A stretch of 64,000 nt of DNA, taken from Pseudomonadales bacterium (lineage in GTDB: Bacteria > Pseudomonadota > Gammaproteobacteria > Pseudomonadales > Halieaceae). The notes beneath the pieces are model-generated. The model was not told where the DNA came from. It did not search any database and saw only the letters and a list, made by a program, of their open reading frames with translations. Numbering within the stretch: position 1 is the stretch's first letter; each line of letters opens with the position of its first letter. Of the stretch, positions 16,403-26,100 are shown in pieces. The position numbers and the translations under genes were made by a program. The stretch lies in contig JACKNV010000010.1 of NCBI GenBank assembly GCA_024234735.1, positions 1 to 64,000 of the forward strand, in the 5' to 3' direction.

Positions 16403-18942
16403 TTACAGGCGGCCATGAGCAGCACCTGCTGATACAACAGGTGCGCGTCTTCCGTCGGCTCTGCGCCCTGCGGGCGGCCGTCGTCCTCGAGCGCCAGCAG
16501 GGGCACCAGCTGTTTGCTGCGCTGCCGCTTACCCGCCGGGGCATTGACCACCGGTGCCAGCGGAGCGGCGGCGAAAGCGGCCGCGCGCCGTTGTGGCCCG
16601 GCATCGGCATACAGTGTGGTACGCATCCGCGGCACCCGCCCCAGGGCGCTGACCTGTTGTTCCATATGGGACGGGGGCCACTCCTGGCCCTCTCCCGAGC
16701 CGGCCGCGCGGGTAATGCTTTCATTCATCAACGTGCCACCGAGGTCGTTGGCCCCGGCGCCCAGGCAGGAGGCGACACCCGCCTCCCCCATTTTTACCCA
16801 CGACACCTGGATATTGTCCACCAACCCGTACAGGACCACCCTGGCCACGGCGTGCATCAGCACCGCCTCGCGAAAGGTCGGGCCCCTGCGGGCCCGGCCG
16901 CGCAGGTACATGGGCGCTTCCATGTGCACGAACGGCAGGGGAACGAACTCGGTGAACCCGCCGGTGCGCTGCTGCAGCTGGCGCAATAGCAACAGGTGAC
17001 GGGCCCAGTGTCGCGGCCGGTCTATATGTCCGTACATGATGGTCGCCGTGGTGGGCAGGCCGGCCCGGTGGGCGGCCTCGACAACCTGCAACCACTCGGC
17101 GGTGTTGAGCTTGTCGGGGCACAGCTCGCGGCGCACCTCGTCGTGCAGCACTTCCGCCGCGGTACCCGGCAGCGTGGCCAGCCCCGCCTCCTTCAGGCGG
17201 GCGAGGAATACCGCCGGCTCCAGCCCCAGCGTCCGGGCGCCCTGGGATATTTCCAGCGGGGAAAAAGCGTGCACGTGCATACCCGGCGTGGCGGCGCGCA
17301 CGGTGTGCAGGATGTCCAGGTAGGTCTGGCCGGTATAATCCGGGTGAATCCCCCCCTGCAGACACACTTCGGTGGCACCGCGCTGCCAGGCCTCCACACA
17401 GCGCCCGGCGATCTCCCGGCCGGAGATGTCATAGGGCCGGCCGCGCAGTTCGGCATTGTGCTTGCCCTTGGAAAAGGCGCAAAACTGGCATTTGAAGTAA
17501 CACACGTTGGTGTAGTTGATATTGCGGTTGACCACGTAACTGACGGTGTCGCCGACCCGCTCGCGGCGCATGGTATTGGCCGCCCGGACCAGCCAGGCGA
17601 AATCCTCGCCGCGAGCCTGGAACAGGCGTTCGATATCCTGTTCCCCTGGCTCCTCGCCCGCCCGGCAGCGCTCCACGATGGCGCGCAACTCGACCGATAC
17701 ACGCCGGATCGAGGGCTCGCTTTGCAGCAGGCGCGCCTCGAGTGCCGGCACTGGCTGCCCCTCCCCCGGGGCCCAGCTGTCGCGCCGGGCGTAACCCTCG
17801 CTATCGCTGTGGCGCAACACGGCGGTGACCAGCGGCGGCGCCAGCCAGCGCTGCGGCGCGCGGGCGTAGCCAGGATAAATAGTCAGGCGTTGCTCGAGGA
17901 ATTTACCGGCCGTGGCGGTTTCCCGGGCCAGTTCCTCCAGGTGGGGCCAGGGTGCCTCGGGGTTGACGTGATCGGGGGTCAGCGGCGACACACCGCCCCA
18001 GTCGTTGATACCGGCGCCCACCAATTGCGGCAATACTCCGGGGCTCAGGTTGGGCGGGGCCTGGATATTCATCTGCGCCCCGAATATCAGCCGCGCAACG
18101 GCTATGCTCCACAGCAGTTCTCCCAGGTCCGGTTCCGGCGCTCGAGCCATCAGGGTGCCAGGCTTGGCCCGAAAGTTCTGGATGATGACTTCCTGCAGGT
18201 GACCATAGCGCTGGTGCAACACGCGCAGGGCCAGCAGCGATTCGATGCGTTCGCGGCGGGTTTCGCCTATGCCTATGAGGATGCCGGAGGTGAACGGCAC
18301 TGCCGCCCGGCCCGCCTCTTCGATGGTCGCCAGACGCCGTGCCGGATCCTTGTCCGGCGAGCCGTAATGGGGCATGCCCTTGCCGCACAGGCGCGGCGAC
18401 GCGGATTCCAGCATGATCCCCATGGAGGCGCTCACCTCGCGCAGGCCGGCGATCTCCCCGGCACTCATGCATCCGGCGTTGATATGCGGCAGCAGGCCGG
18501 TCTCTTGCAGGACCCGCCCGGCGACATGGCGCACATAGGACAGGGTATCGGCAAAGCCCAGTTCACGCAGCGCCTCCCGCGCCGCGCGGTAGCGCAACTC
18601 GGGGCGCTCCCCGAGCGTGAACAGCGCCTCCTGGCAGCCCTGCTCGACGCCCGACCGGCACAGTTGCAGTACCTGCTCCACGCTCATGTAGGGCTGTTCT
18701 ATCCTTTTGGGCGTGCGCGCAAAGGTGCAATAGTGGCAGACGTCGCGACACAACTGGGTCAGCGGAACAAAGACCTTGCGTGAATAGGTGATGAGATTGC
18801 GGTGCGCCTGGTCGCGCAGTTCGCTGGCCAGCGCACACAGGGCGGCGGTATCGTCCACCTCGGCCAGGCTCAGCGCCTGCTCGGGTGTGGGCAGAGCCCC
18901 GGCCCGGATGGCGCTCCGCAAGGAATACCAGTTGGATATCAT
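16399..18942 (-). CDS. fbiC: FO synthase, CofG-CofH fusion (FbiC)
   Basis: Makes the deazaflavin FO from tyrosine and 5-amino-6-ribitylaminouracil, the core of coenzyme F420. 847 residues with two radical SAM domains. The N-terminal CofG half has the cluster cysteines C65-x3-C69-x2-C72 (CRDVCHYC). The C-terminal CofH half has C481-x3-C485-x2-C488 (CYFKCQFC). A low-complexity tail of about 60 residues ends the protein. The fused form is that of actinobacteria and several other bacteria; archaea and cyanobacteria keep separate proteins. ATG overlaps the cofC stop as ATGA. Both clusters are intact, so activity is expected. Confidence 0.95.
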   Translation of the reverse strand: MISNWYSLRSAIRAGALPTPEQALSLAEVDDTAALCALASELRDQAHRNLITYSRKVFVPLTQLCRDVCHYCTFARTPKRIEQPYMSVEQVLQLCRSGVEQGCQEALFTLGERPELRYRAAREALRELGFADTLSYVRHVAGRVLQETGLLPHINAGCMSAGEIAGLREVSASMGIMLESASPRLCGKGMPHYGSPDKDPARRLATIEEAGRAAVPFTSGILIGIGETRRERIESLLALRVLHQRYGHLQEVIIQNFRAKPGTLMARAPEPDLGELLWSIAVARLIFGAQMNIQAPPNLSPGVLPQLVGAGINDWGGVSPLTPDHVNPEAPWPHLEELARETATAGKFLEQRLTIYPGYARAPQRWLAPPLVTAVLRHSDSEGYARRDSWAPGEGQPVPALEARLLQSEPSIRRVSVELRAIVERCRAGEEPGEQDIERLFQARGEDFAWLVRAANTMRRERVGDTVSYVVNRNINYTNVCYFKCQFCAFSKGKHNAELRGRPYDISGREIAGRCVEAWQRGATEVCLQGGIHPDYTGQTYLDILHTVRAATPGMHVHAFSPLEISQGARTLGLEPAVFLARLKEAGLATLPGTAAEVLHDEVRRELCPDKLNTAEWLQVVEAAHRAGLPTTATIMYGHIDRPRHWARHLLLLRQLQQRTGGFTEFVPLPFVHMEAPMYLRGRARRGPTFREAVLMHAVARVVLYGLVDNIQVSWVKMGEAGVASCLGAGANDLGGTLMNESITRAAGSGEGQEWPPSHMEQQVSALGRVPRMRTTLYADAGPQRRAAAFAAAPLAPVVNAPAGKRQRSKQLVPLLALEDDGRPQGAEPTEDAHLLYQQVLLMAACN

Positions 18943-19661
18943 CCCTGCGCCCCCGCAAGTTCCTCTCCGCTTGCCGAAGCCAGCGTGGCCAGCGCGAGGT
19001 CGAGTCTCCTGCCCACTGCCGTGTCCACCAGCAGTTCCCGGGTGCGCCGGCCGGCCCCCGCCGCAAAGGCCGCCAGCAACTGGGCCAGATCCTGCGGTTC
19101 GTCGACATCCAGGGCGAGCCCGCTACGCCGCAGGACCTCCACCGCGATGCCCGCCTGCCGGGCGGCGTCCAGGTGTTTGCCACAGCTGCCCGGGCCAAAC
19201 TGAAAACGCGGCATTCCGGGCCGCCCGAAAGCCAGCAGATTGGTGCCATCGCCGTGTCGGTCGCAGCCGATAACCAGGCCTCCGGTACGGGCCTGCTCCG
19301 CCAGTACGGCGCTGATATCGTCCGCGCCCAGCAGCGGCAGGTCGGCGTGCAACACCAGCAGCGGCCCCTCGGCATCGCCCAGCAGCAGTTCGCTGGCGCG
19401 GGCGGCCACCGCGTTCAGGCCGCTGCCCCCCGCTTTGCTTTCGGGCCAGTGAAGCAGGCCCCACTGGCGCGCCAGCAGGGGTGCGGAGGGATCATCGGAA
19501 AGCAGGATCACCTGCTTTATTTCGGGATGGGTGGTCAGCACCTGCAGGACATCCTCCAGCATCGCCTGGGTCAGGGCGCGCCGCTCGGACGGGCACAGCA
19601 AACCCGCCAGGCGGGTTTTTGCCTGCACCAGGTCTTTCAGGGGTACCAGTGCCCGGGCCAT
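18939..19661 (-). CDS. cofC: CofC/FbiD phospholactate (phosphoenolpyruvate) guanylyltransferase
   Basis: Activates the side-chain precursor of F420 with GTP. About 240 residues from ATG at 19661. The nucleotidyltransferase fold begins ALVPLKDLVQAKTRLAG and has the metal-binding LHADLPLLGADD and GSCGKHLDAAR segments. An in-frame TTG at 19670 overlaps the cofD stop as TTGA and cannot be excluded. Substrate could be 2-phospholactate, phosphoenolpyruvate or 3-phosphoglycerate; bacterial families differ and sequence reading alone does not settle it. Overlaps fbiC by 4 bp. Confidence 0.92.
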   Translation of the reverse strand: MARALVPLKDLVQAKTRLAGLLCPSERRALTQAMLEDVLQVLTTHPEIKQVILLSDDPSAPLLARQWGLLHWPESKAGGSGLNAVAARASELLLGDAEGPLLVLHADLPLLGADDISAVLAEQARTGGLVIGCDRHGDGTNLLAFGRPGMPRFQFGPGSCGKHLDAARQAGIAVEVLRRSGLALDVDEPQDLAQLLAAFAAGAGRRTRELLVDTAVGRRLDLALATLASASGEELAGAQG

Positions 19662-19666
19662 GAATT

Positions 19667-20629
19667 TCAACCCTCGCCCAGCGCCAGGCAGAAGCGCGCC
19701 AGCGCCCGCTTGTCCGCGGCACTGTGCATGACAGTACAGGTGATTGCGACGTCCATATCCAGCTCTCCTATGGCCGGGGCCAGTGTAGCGTCACTGCTAT
19801 CGATTACGAAATAGTCCACCAACCCCGGGTAGCGCTGGTGATAGAAACGCGCCACTTCCAGGGCGGAAGCCCCGTGGCCGAGTTCCGTCATCATCTTGGC
19901 TGCCGGCCCCTTGAGCGCCCGCCCCGCGACGATGGGAGAGACCAGGATGACAGGCGCCGGCTGATCGCGCAGCGCCTGCCACAGGCCGGGAACCTGCAGG
20001 ATTGGATCCACGCTGACGAAGGGGTTGGAGGGGCAGACCACAATGGCTGCATAGGCTCCGCCCCCCAGCACTGCCATCAACTCGGCATTGGGGCGGGCGG
20101 ACTCGATCCCCGCAAAGCTGAAGCCGGTCACCACGGGCTGGCACTGGTAGCGGACGAAATAGTGCTGGAATGGCAACAACCCCTCGGGGGTGTGTACGGT
20201 GGTGGCGATGGGGTCGTCACTCATGGGAAAGACCCGGGTTTGCACCCCCAGGCGGCGGGCAAGGTCGGCGGTAACCTCGCCCAGCTCCCTGCCCATGGCC
20301 AACTGCTGGCTGCGCCACAGGTGGGTGGCCAGGTCCCGGTCGCCGAGGCGAAACCAGGTGTCGCCGCCCAGTTCCTGCAACGCCTCCATGGTGTGCCAGG
20401 TCTCGGCGGCGAGCCCCCAGCCGAGGCTCTGGTTGGCACGCCCTGACAGGGTGTACAGCAGGGTGTCGATGTCGGGGCTTATATACAGGCCCAGGTGGCG
20501 AAAATCGTCGCCGGTGTTGGCCACGACATGCAGCTGCCCGGCAGCGCACTCCTGCGCCAATCCCAGTGCCAGCTTGGCGCCACCGACACCGCCGGAGAGT
20601 GCCAGCACGGCTCGCCCCGGGGCGGACAT
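19667..20629 (-). CDS. cofD: CofD/FbiA, phospholactate transferase to FO
   Basis: Transfers the phospholactyl or phosphoenolpyruvyl moiety from the activated guanosine diphosphate intermediate to FO, giving (dehydro-)F420-0. 320 residues. The nucleotide/FO-binding LSGGVGGAKLALGLA is at the N-terminus, followed by NTGDDF, SPDIDTLLYTL and the conserved CPSNPFVSVDPIL. ATG at 20629 overlaps the cofE stop as ATGA; a longer frame upstream is a shadow of cofE. Third gene of the operon. Confidence 0.95.
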   Translation of the reverse strand: MSAPGRAVLALSGGVGGAKLALGLAQECAAGQLHVVANTGDDFRHLGLYISPDIDTLLYTLSGRANQSLGWGLAAETWHTMEALQELGGDTWFRLGDRDLATHLWRSQQLAMGRELGEVTADLARRLGVQTRVFPMSDDPIATTVHTPEGLLPFQHYFVRYQCQPVVTGFSFAGIESARPNAELMAVLGGGAYAAIVVCPSNPFVSVDPILQVPGLWQALRDQPAPVILVSPIVAGRALKGPAAKMMTELGHGASALEVARFYHQRYPGLVDYFVIDSSDATLAPAIGELDMDVAITCTVMHSAADKRALARFCLALGEG

Positions 20630-21396
20630 CAGCGAAACAGGTCCCGGGAGCGCTCGCGCAGCAAAGCCCCGGAACCGCACTCGGCGCCCTGCAAACAGGC
20701 ACCGCGAGCCAGCACCACCGGGCGCGCCTGGGCGGCCTGCCCCATCAGCAGGGAGGCGGCCGCGGCCAGTTCATCGGCCTCGGCTGGTTCGGTTACTTCC
20801 AGCACGTTGTCGCACAGGTCGCGTTCTCCCACCTGGCTGCGCACCGGCAGCAGCCCCGCGGTGCCGATGGCCATGCCCACCGTGCCATTGCGCCAGGCGC
20901 GGCCGGCACTGTCGTTGATGATGATCTGCGGGGCCGTGCCACTGCGCCGCGCCAGTTCCCGCCGCAGTTGCCGCGCCGAGGCGTCCGGGTCCCGCGGTAA
21001 CAGCAGCACCTGCGGGTCGAGGAGCGAATTGCGGATATTGGATTTGTCGATGCCCGCGTTGGCGTGCACGTAGCCGTTGCGGTGCTCGACGATGATTACC
21101 CCCGGGCGCACCCGCAATACCTCGCGGCTTTCGCGCAGGATGAGCTCCACCAGGCGGGGATCCTTGTCGGCCTGGGCCGCCAATGCCTCGGCCCGCTCCG
21201 AGGGCTGTACCTCCGCCAGCCGGATGTAACGACCCTCGGCCTTGGAAACGATTTTCTGGGCGATGACCAGCACGTCGCCATCCTGCAGGGTCAGCTGGTT
21301 GTCCTGCAGCGCCGCCATCAGCAGGCCGGCCAGGTCATTTCCGGGCTCAACCAGGGGAAACCGCTCCAGGGCGATCAACTCCAGCCGGGCTGCCAT
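20629..21396 (-). CDS. cofE: Coenzyme F420-0:L-glutamate ligase (CofE)
   Basis: Adds glutamates to F420-0 with GTP. 255 residues, ligase domain only: it lacks the C-terminal nitroreductase-like (FbiB) domain that reduces dehydro-F420-0 in mycobacteria. Motifs include DGDVLVIAQKIVSKAEGR, NAGIDKSNI and NDSAGRAWRNGTVGMAIG. The ATG at 21396 overlaps the npdG stop as ATGA; the 63 upstream in-frame codons are an npdG shadow. If CofC uses phosphoenolpyruvate, a separate reductase elsewhere would be needed. Confidence 0.95.
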   Translation of the reverse strand: MAARLELIALERFPLVEPGNDLAGLLMAALQDNQLTLQDGDVLVIAQKIVSKAEGRYIRLAEVQPSERAEALAAQADKDPRLVELILRESREVLRVRPGVIIVEHRNGYVHANAGIDKSNIRNSLLDPQVLLLPRDPDASARQLRRELARRSGTAPQIIINDSAGRAWRNGTVGMAIGTAGLLPVRSQVGERDLCDNVLEVTEPAEADELAAAASLLMGQAAQARPVVLARGACLQGAECGSGALLRERSRDLFR

Positions 21397-22079
21397 CAGG
21401 CATCGTCCAGACCACTGATTTTGATGCCGGCGTGGCAGTTGTATTGCTTGTTGATGGTGATGAGCACCGAGGTGAGGGCTTCGGCAGCCGCCGCGTTGTC
21501 GATCATACCGGCGTGAAAACCGCGCATACCGGCCGCCTCGACCAGCCTGATAACCTGTTCGCGGGCGTCCTTCTTGTTGCCGCATACCAGCACATCGCAG
21601 TCCAACCCCCTGCCCTCCTGCAGGTGGGCGGCAGCCACATTCTGGAAGGCCGAAACGACGCTGACCTCTTCACCCAGCAATTCCTGGGCAATCTGCCCGG
21701 CGCTACCCTGGGGCGGCAGCTGCACGCGCGCGACCCTGGGCGGAACCAGCGGTACGGTCACATCGATCAGTATCTTGCCCTGCAGGGCGGGGCGCACCGA
21801 CTCGAGGGTGCTCACCTGGTGGCTGAAAGGCACGGTGAGGGTGACGATATCCGCCTCCCGGGCGGCGTCGGCGTTGTTCATGGCCTGCACCGTCACCGCG
21901 GCGACTCCCCGCTCGGCCATGACCTCGCGCAAATCCGCAACGGCTGTCTGGGCTTTTTCGAGGGTCCGGGAACCGATGATCACGCTGTAGCCGGCCTGGG
22001 CCCAGCGCCGGGCAAGACCCGTGCCGAGATCGCCGGTACCGCCGAGGATGGCCAGTACGGGTAAGGGTGCTGTCGTCAT
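21396..22079 (-). CDS. npdG: NADPH:F420 oxidoreductase (NpdG/Fno)
   Basis: Moves hydride between NADP(H) and F420, recharging F420H2. 227 residues. The Rossmann motif is ILGGTGDLGTGLARRWAQAG, followed by IIGSR, which carries the arginine expected for NADP phosphate binding. VSAFQNVAAAHL and CDVLVCGNKKDA are family segments. ATG at 22079 is 9 bp from AGGAACA. The open frame continues about 300 codons upstream, antisense to the SDR gene, and is not coding. First gene of the F420 operon, so supply and use of the cofactor are genetically tied. Confidence 0.93.
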   Translation of the reverse strand: MTTAPLPVLAILGGTGDLGTGLARRWAQAGYSVIIGSRTLEKAQTAVADLREVMAERGVAAVTVQAMNNADAAREADIVTLTVPFSHQVSTLESVRPALQGKILIDVTVPLVPPRVARVQLPPQGSAGQIAQELLGEEVSVVSAFQNVAAAHLQEGRGLDCDVLVCGNKKDAREQVIRLVEAAGMRGFHAGMIDNAAAAEALTSVLITINKQYNCHAGIKISGLDDA

Positions 22080-22155
22080 GAATGCTGTTCCTGTGTCCGC
22101 TTGGGCAAATACCGGGAGCGATGGCGGCGTCAATGTCCAGGCCCGGAAAATTCGG

Positions 22156-22183
22156 TTACGATGAGCGCCGCCGGGCATAGTAT
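22156..22183 (+). promoter_or_regulatory. Possible promoter of the divergent SDR gene
   Basis: TTACGA (22156-22161), 16-bp spacer, TAGTAT (22178-22183). The -10 overlaps the minus-strand -10 of the F420 operon in the palindrome-like CATAGTATG, so the two polymerase sites could exclude each other. The -35 is weak. Confidence 0.3.
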
Positions 22184-22205
22184 GAGAATCACCGGCCAAC
22201 CACAA
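22177..22205 (-). promoter_or_regulatory. Promoter of the F420 operon
   Basis: Minus strand: TTGTGG (22200-22205), 17-bp spacer, TACTAT (22177-22182). Predicted start near 22170, with a leader of about 90 bases before npdG. It shares its -10 region with a plus-strand promoter for the SDR gene. Confidence 0.45.
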
Positions 22206-22241
22206 GCGCGGCCCCGAGAGTGGCCTGAGGAGTCGAGGTAA

Positions 22242-23027
22242 ATGCGAGATCCGCTGGATTTCAGTGGCAGGACAGTCATCGTGACGGGCGGCGGCAAGGG
22301 CGTGGGCAGGGGTATCTCCGAGTGCTTCCTGGCTGCCGGTGCGAATGTCGTGATCTGCGGCCGTTCCCGGCCCGAGACCCTGCCGCAGGCAGGGGGACGG
22401 GAAGCGGTATTCACGCCCTGTGATGTGCGCGCCTACGAGGAGGTCGAGGCCTGCGTCGAGTTTACCCAGGCCCGCTTTGGTCGACTGGATGTACTGGTCA
22501 ACAATGCCGGGGGCGCGCCCTATGCCGATGCCGCCACCGCCTCGCCGCGGTTTTCCGAGGCCATTATCCGCCTCAACCTGATTGCCCCGCTCAACTTCAG
22601 CCAGGTGGCGAACCGTGTCATGCAACAGCAGGACGAAGGCGGCAGCATTATCAATATCGCCAGCGTCAGCACCCTGCGGCCCTCCCCCGGGACAGCCGCC
22701 TACGGCGCGGCCAAGGCGGGACTGGTCAACCTGGGGACCTCCCTGGCAGTGGAGTGGGCCCCCAGGGTGAGGGTCAACGCCGTGGTGGCCGGTCTGGTCG
22801 AAACCGAACAGAGCGAGCTGCACTACGGCGATGCCCAGGGTATTGCCGAGGTTGCCGCCACCATCCCCCTGGGGCGTATGGCCCGGCCGGACGACATCGG
22901 CAACGCCTGCCTGTTTCTGGCCTCGCCGCTGGCCGCCTATGTCAGCGGGACCAGCTTCGCAGTCCACGGCGGGGGCGAAAAACCGGCGTTTCTACAGGCG
23001 GCAAATGCCGCGCACCAGGGCAGCTAG
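22242..23027 (+). CDS. SDR family oxidoreductase
   Basis: 261-residue classical short-chain dehydrogenase/reductase. The cofactor motif is TGGGKGVGRGI, the structural motif NNAG (NNAGGAPYADA), and the catalytic Ser/Tyr/Lys lie in SVSTLRPSPGTAAYGAAKAG. GAGGAG-type ribosome site 7-14 bp before ATG. It resembles 3-oxoacyl-ACP reductase/2,3-dihydroxybenzoate-type SDRs; the substrate cannot be told. It is divergent from the F420 operon with interlocked promoters, which raises the possibility of a linked redox role, but classical SDRs use NAD(P), not F420. Confidence 0.9.
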   Translation: MRDPLDFSGRTVIVTGGGKGVGRGISECFLAAGANVVICGRSRPETLPQAGGREAVFTPCDVRAYEEVEACVEFTQARFGRLDVLVNNAGGAPYADAATASPRFSEAIIRLNLIAPLNFSQVANRVMQQQDEGGSIINIASVSTLRPSPGTAAYGAAKAGLVNLGTSLAVEWAPRVRVNAVVAGLVETEQSELHYGDAQGIAEVAATIPLGRMARPDDIGNACLFLASPLAAYVSGTSFAVHGGGEKPAFLQAANAAHQGS

Positions 23028-23042
23028 AGCGCCCGTCGGCGC

Positions 23043-23070
23043 TTGTGGCATGCGGATATAAGGGTATACT
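23043..23070 (+). promoter_or_regulatory. Promoter of the DUF1631-GGDEF-EAL gene
   Basis: TTGTGG (23043-23048), 16-bp spacer, TATACT (23065-23070), 15 bp after the SDR stop. Predicted leader about 70 bases. Further AT-rich hexamers (TACTAT, TATAAA) lie between 23085 and 23100. Confidence 0.45.
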
Positions 23071-23147
23071 CGGCTCACTTACATACTATTACTATAAAGA
23101 GCAGCCGGCACGGCTCACGACCGGGGCAACAGGGACCCAGAGATCGA

Positions 23148-26100
23148 ATGGCTGAACCGCAGAACCAGAATCATCCAGTCGAACGCCCGGCCACCCTCGA
23201 ACTGGAGGATGGTGCGCGCCTGGGAGGGCAGCTCAGCGCCCTGCCCGGCAATCGCCTGCAGATGAGTTCCACTCGCCTGATTCGCAAGCCCGCGGATGGC
23301 TCCGCGCCGATGCTGCAGGCCGGCGTGACCGCCGTCCTCAAGCTGGCTCCACTGGAGCCCAGCGAGCACAACCTGAAGCCCTGCAGCGTGAAACTCGAGG
23401 CAGTGGGCCGCGACGCACTGTCCCTGAAGCTGGTGAATCCCGAGGATGACGGCGTCCGGCGCTGTCTCGGGCTGTTGGCCAGGGGCCCCGCGGAGGCACC
23501 CCATCCCGCGGCTCCGACCGCGGAGCGGCCGGTAGCCGCCCCGGAACCCTCCGCCGCCGAGCCAGTCGCCCGCCAGGGGCAAACCGAGATCACACTGCGC
23601 AGCATGCGGGGGCACAGTCTTGCCGAGATGGAGCGCCGCCTGAAGCCTTTTTTCTCCGACCTCGCCAACTATCTGTTCGACCTGTCTACCCAGGTGAGAC
23701 ATTCCAGTTCCGAACAGAACATTTTCTATGATGCCACCGTGGCGGTCAGGCGCAATCGCGACATCATCACCGCAGCCATCATCAAGCGTCTGGATGACCT
23801 TTACGACACGCCGCTGCCGCAACAGGAAGATGATTACCTGCGAGCCGGGGCCGAGCAGCACAGCGAGCAGTTGAACCTGGTGGATACCGCGGAGTTCGAA
23901 AGCTCCCTGGCCATCGACAGGATGATCACCGCGGGTGAAGACGCCTACCACGTGCAACTCGAAGCCCTGGTCATCCGCGTGGCACAGCTGCTCGGCGCGA
24001 ACCCGAGAAAGCTGCGCCTACCGATTCATGTGCGCCACCTGTCGAGGGCGTTCCAGCAGGTTATTACCGCGCAGAAATACCCCGGTCCGGTGCTGTTGAA
24101 AATCTTCGACTTCTTCACCCGGGAGTTCATGGGCGAGCTCGACGATTATTACAGGCAGCTGAATCAGGAATTGGCCAACCGGGGCATCCGGCCCGGGCTG
24201 GAACAGGAGATCGAGAGCAAGGGCACCCTGTTACAGGACGAACACGCGCCCCGCAAGCGGCCGCAGGACAAGAAAGAAGCGCCCCGGGCCAATGCCGATG
24301 GCAAGCTTTCCGCGGCAGGAGACAGGCCGGCTAAAAGTGAAGCCGAGAGCAGCGACGCCACCCTGGCCGATATCGCCCGCAGTATAGCCAGGCAGCAAAG
24401 CCGCGCCGGCGAGCCCGGGGCAGCGGCCCCCTCCCGGTATGACGACATCTACAAGTCGGTTATCGATGCGCTCAATTTCCGCCGCTCCGCCGAAGACCCG
24501 GCGGGCCCGCAGGGCGGGCCGCAATCGCTGGCCGGCGGAGGCTGGGATGGCCGCTCACTTGGCACCGACGAGGTGGCCCAGCGACGCCTGGCGGACTCGG
24601 CTGACATCGCCACTGTGCTGGACGGCCTGCAGCGCAACGCCCAGGCCAGGGCGGCAGTGGAACAGGGCAATTCCCTGCGCGAATACCTGGCCAGCCATCG
24701 CGAGAGCCTGGAGCAGCTCAAGGACACCGCCGGCCTCACCGCCGACAGCCTCAACCAGCTGGACCTTGTCGACAACCTGTTCGGGACCATCAAATCGCAG
24801 CTGGATGTGACGGCCGATCTCAAGCCGGCGCTGGGAGACCTGCATATTCCCCTGGCCAAACTGGCGCTGATTGATCAGCACTTTTTTCTCGACCGCAACC
24901 ACCCGGCGCGAACCACCCTGGACAAACTCGCGCAGCTGGCCAATACCGCCAACTTCCCCAACAAGGCCCTTGAGGGGCGCATCGCCGACATCGTCGAGGA
25001 CATCGTCAGCAACTACCAGAACGACGCCGCAGTATTCGACACCGCCCTGAAGAAGATCGAGCGACTCGCGGCACAACAGGAACGCGCCCTGTCCCGTAAC
25101 GTGGAACGGGTGGTACGCATCCAGGAAGGCCAGGATAAACTGCACCGGGCGCAACACGCGGTCGACCAGGCCATTGCCGAGTGCATCGGCGACGGCGCCG
25201 TCCCCCGGGTTTTGGTCGACCTGGTGGACAAGGGTTGGCGCGACCTGCTGGTGCTCACCCACGTCAAGGAGGGCGCGGACAGCACGGCCTGGCGCGAGCA
25301 CCTCAGCACCCTGGAACAACTCAATCGCTGGCTCAGCCAGCACGAGCAGGGCGATGCCGGCGACGACCTGGTGATGGAGCGGGGCCTGGAAGCGGGCACC
25401 CTGATCGACATGATCGGTCAGCAGTTGGCCACCGCGCTGCCCACCAACGTTGCTCACCAGCCGGTATTGCAGGAGCTGAGCGAAATCGTCGCCGGCGAGC
25501 GGGAAGTGGAACTGGTCGACCGCAGTGCCGCCGCCGCGTCCGCGCCGGAGCCCGCCGAGATCCGCGCCCGCATCGAGGACCTCCCCCGGCTGCGCCGCTG
25601 GGTCAAGCGGGTGGAGCAACTTGAGAAGGACAGCTGGCTCACCTACCGGGACAAGGAGGGTCGCAAGGTGAGGATCCAGCTGGCCTGGATCAGCGAAGAG
25701 CGCGACCGCTTTATCTTCGTCAACGAGCGGGGCCAGAAGGTCGCGGATCTCAGCGCCATCCAACTGGCCCGCCAGCTCAGCAGGGGCATGCAACCTCCGG
25801 CCCCCGCCGACCGCCTGTCGGTGGTGGACAAGAGCCTCTACGAAACCCTGGAGCACGTGCAGAAGACCCTCAGCTTCTCGCGCAACCACGACACGCTTAC
25901 CCGGCTGATCAACCGCGATACCTTCCTCGACCAGATGCAGCGAGCCCTGCGCCACGCCCGCGCCAAACACACCCAGCACGCGGTGTTGTATCTCAACGTC
26001 GACCAGTTCAAGCTGGTGAACGAGGTCTACGATCGCGTTCACGGCGACCAGGTCCTGTTCGAATTCGCCCGCCTGCTGGCGCAGTTGCACGGCAGAAAAT

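Noticed and set aside
22080..22967. Upstream 296-codon extension of the npdG frame
   Set aside because: It is antisense to a clear SDR gene, shows no family similarity, and the ATG at 22079 with its ribosome site gives the normal NpdG length and N-terminus.
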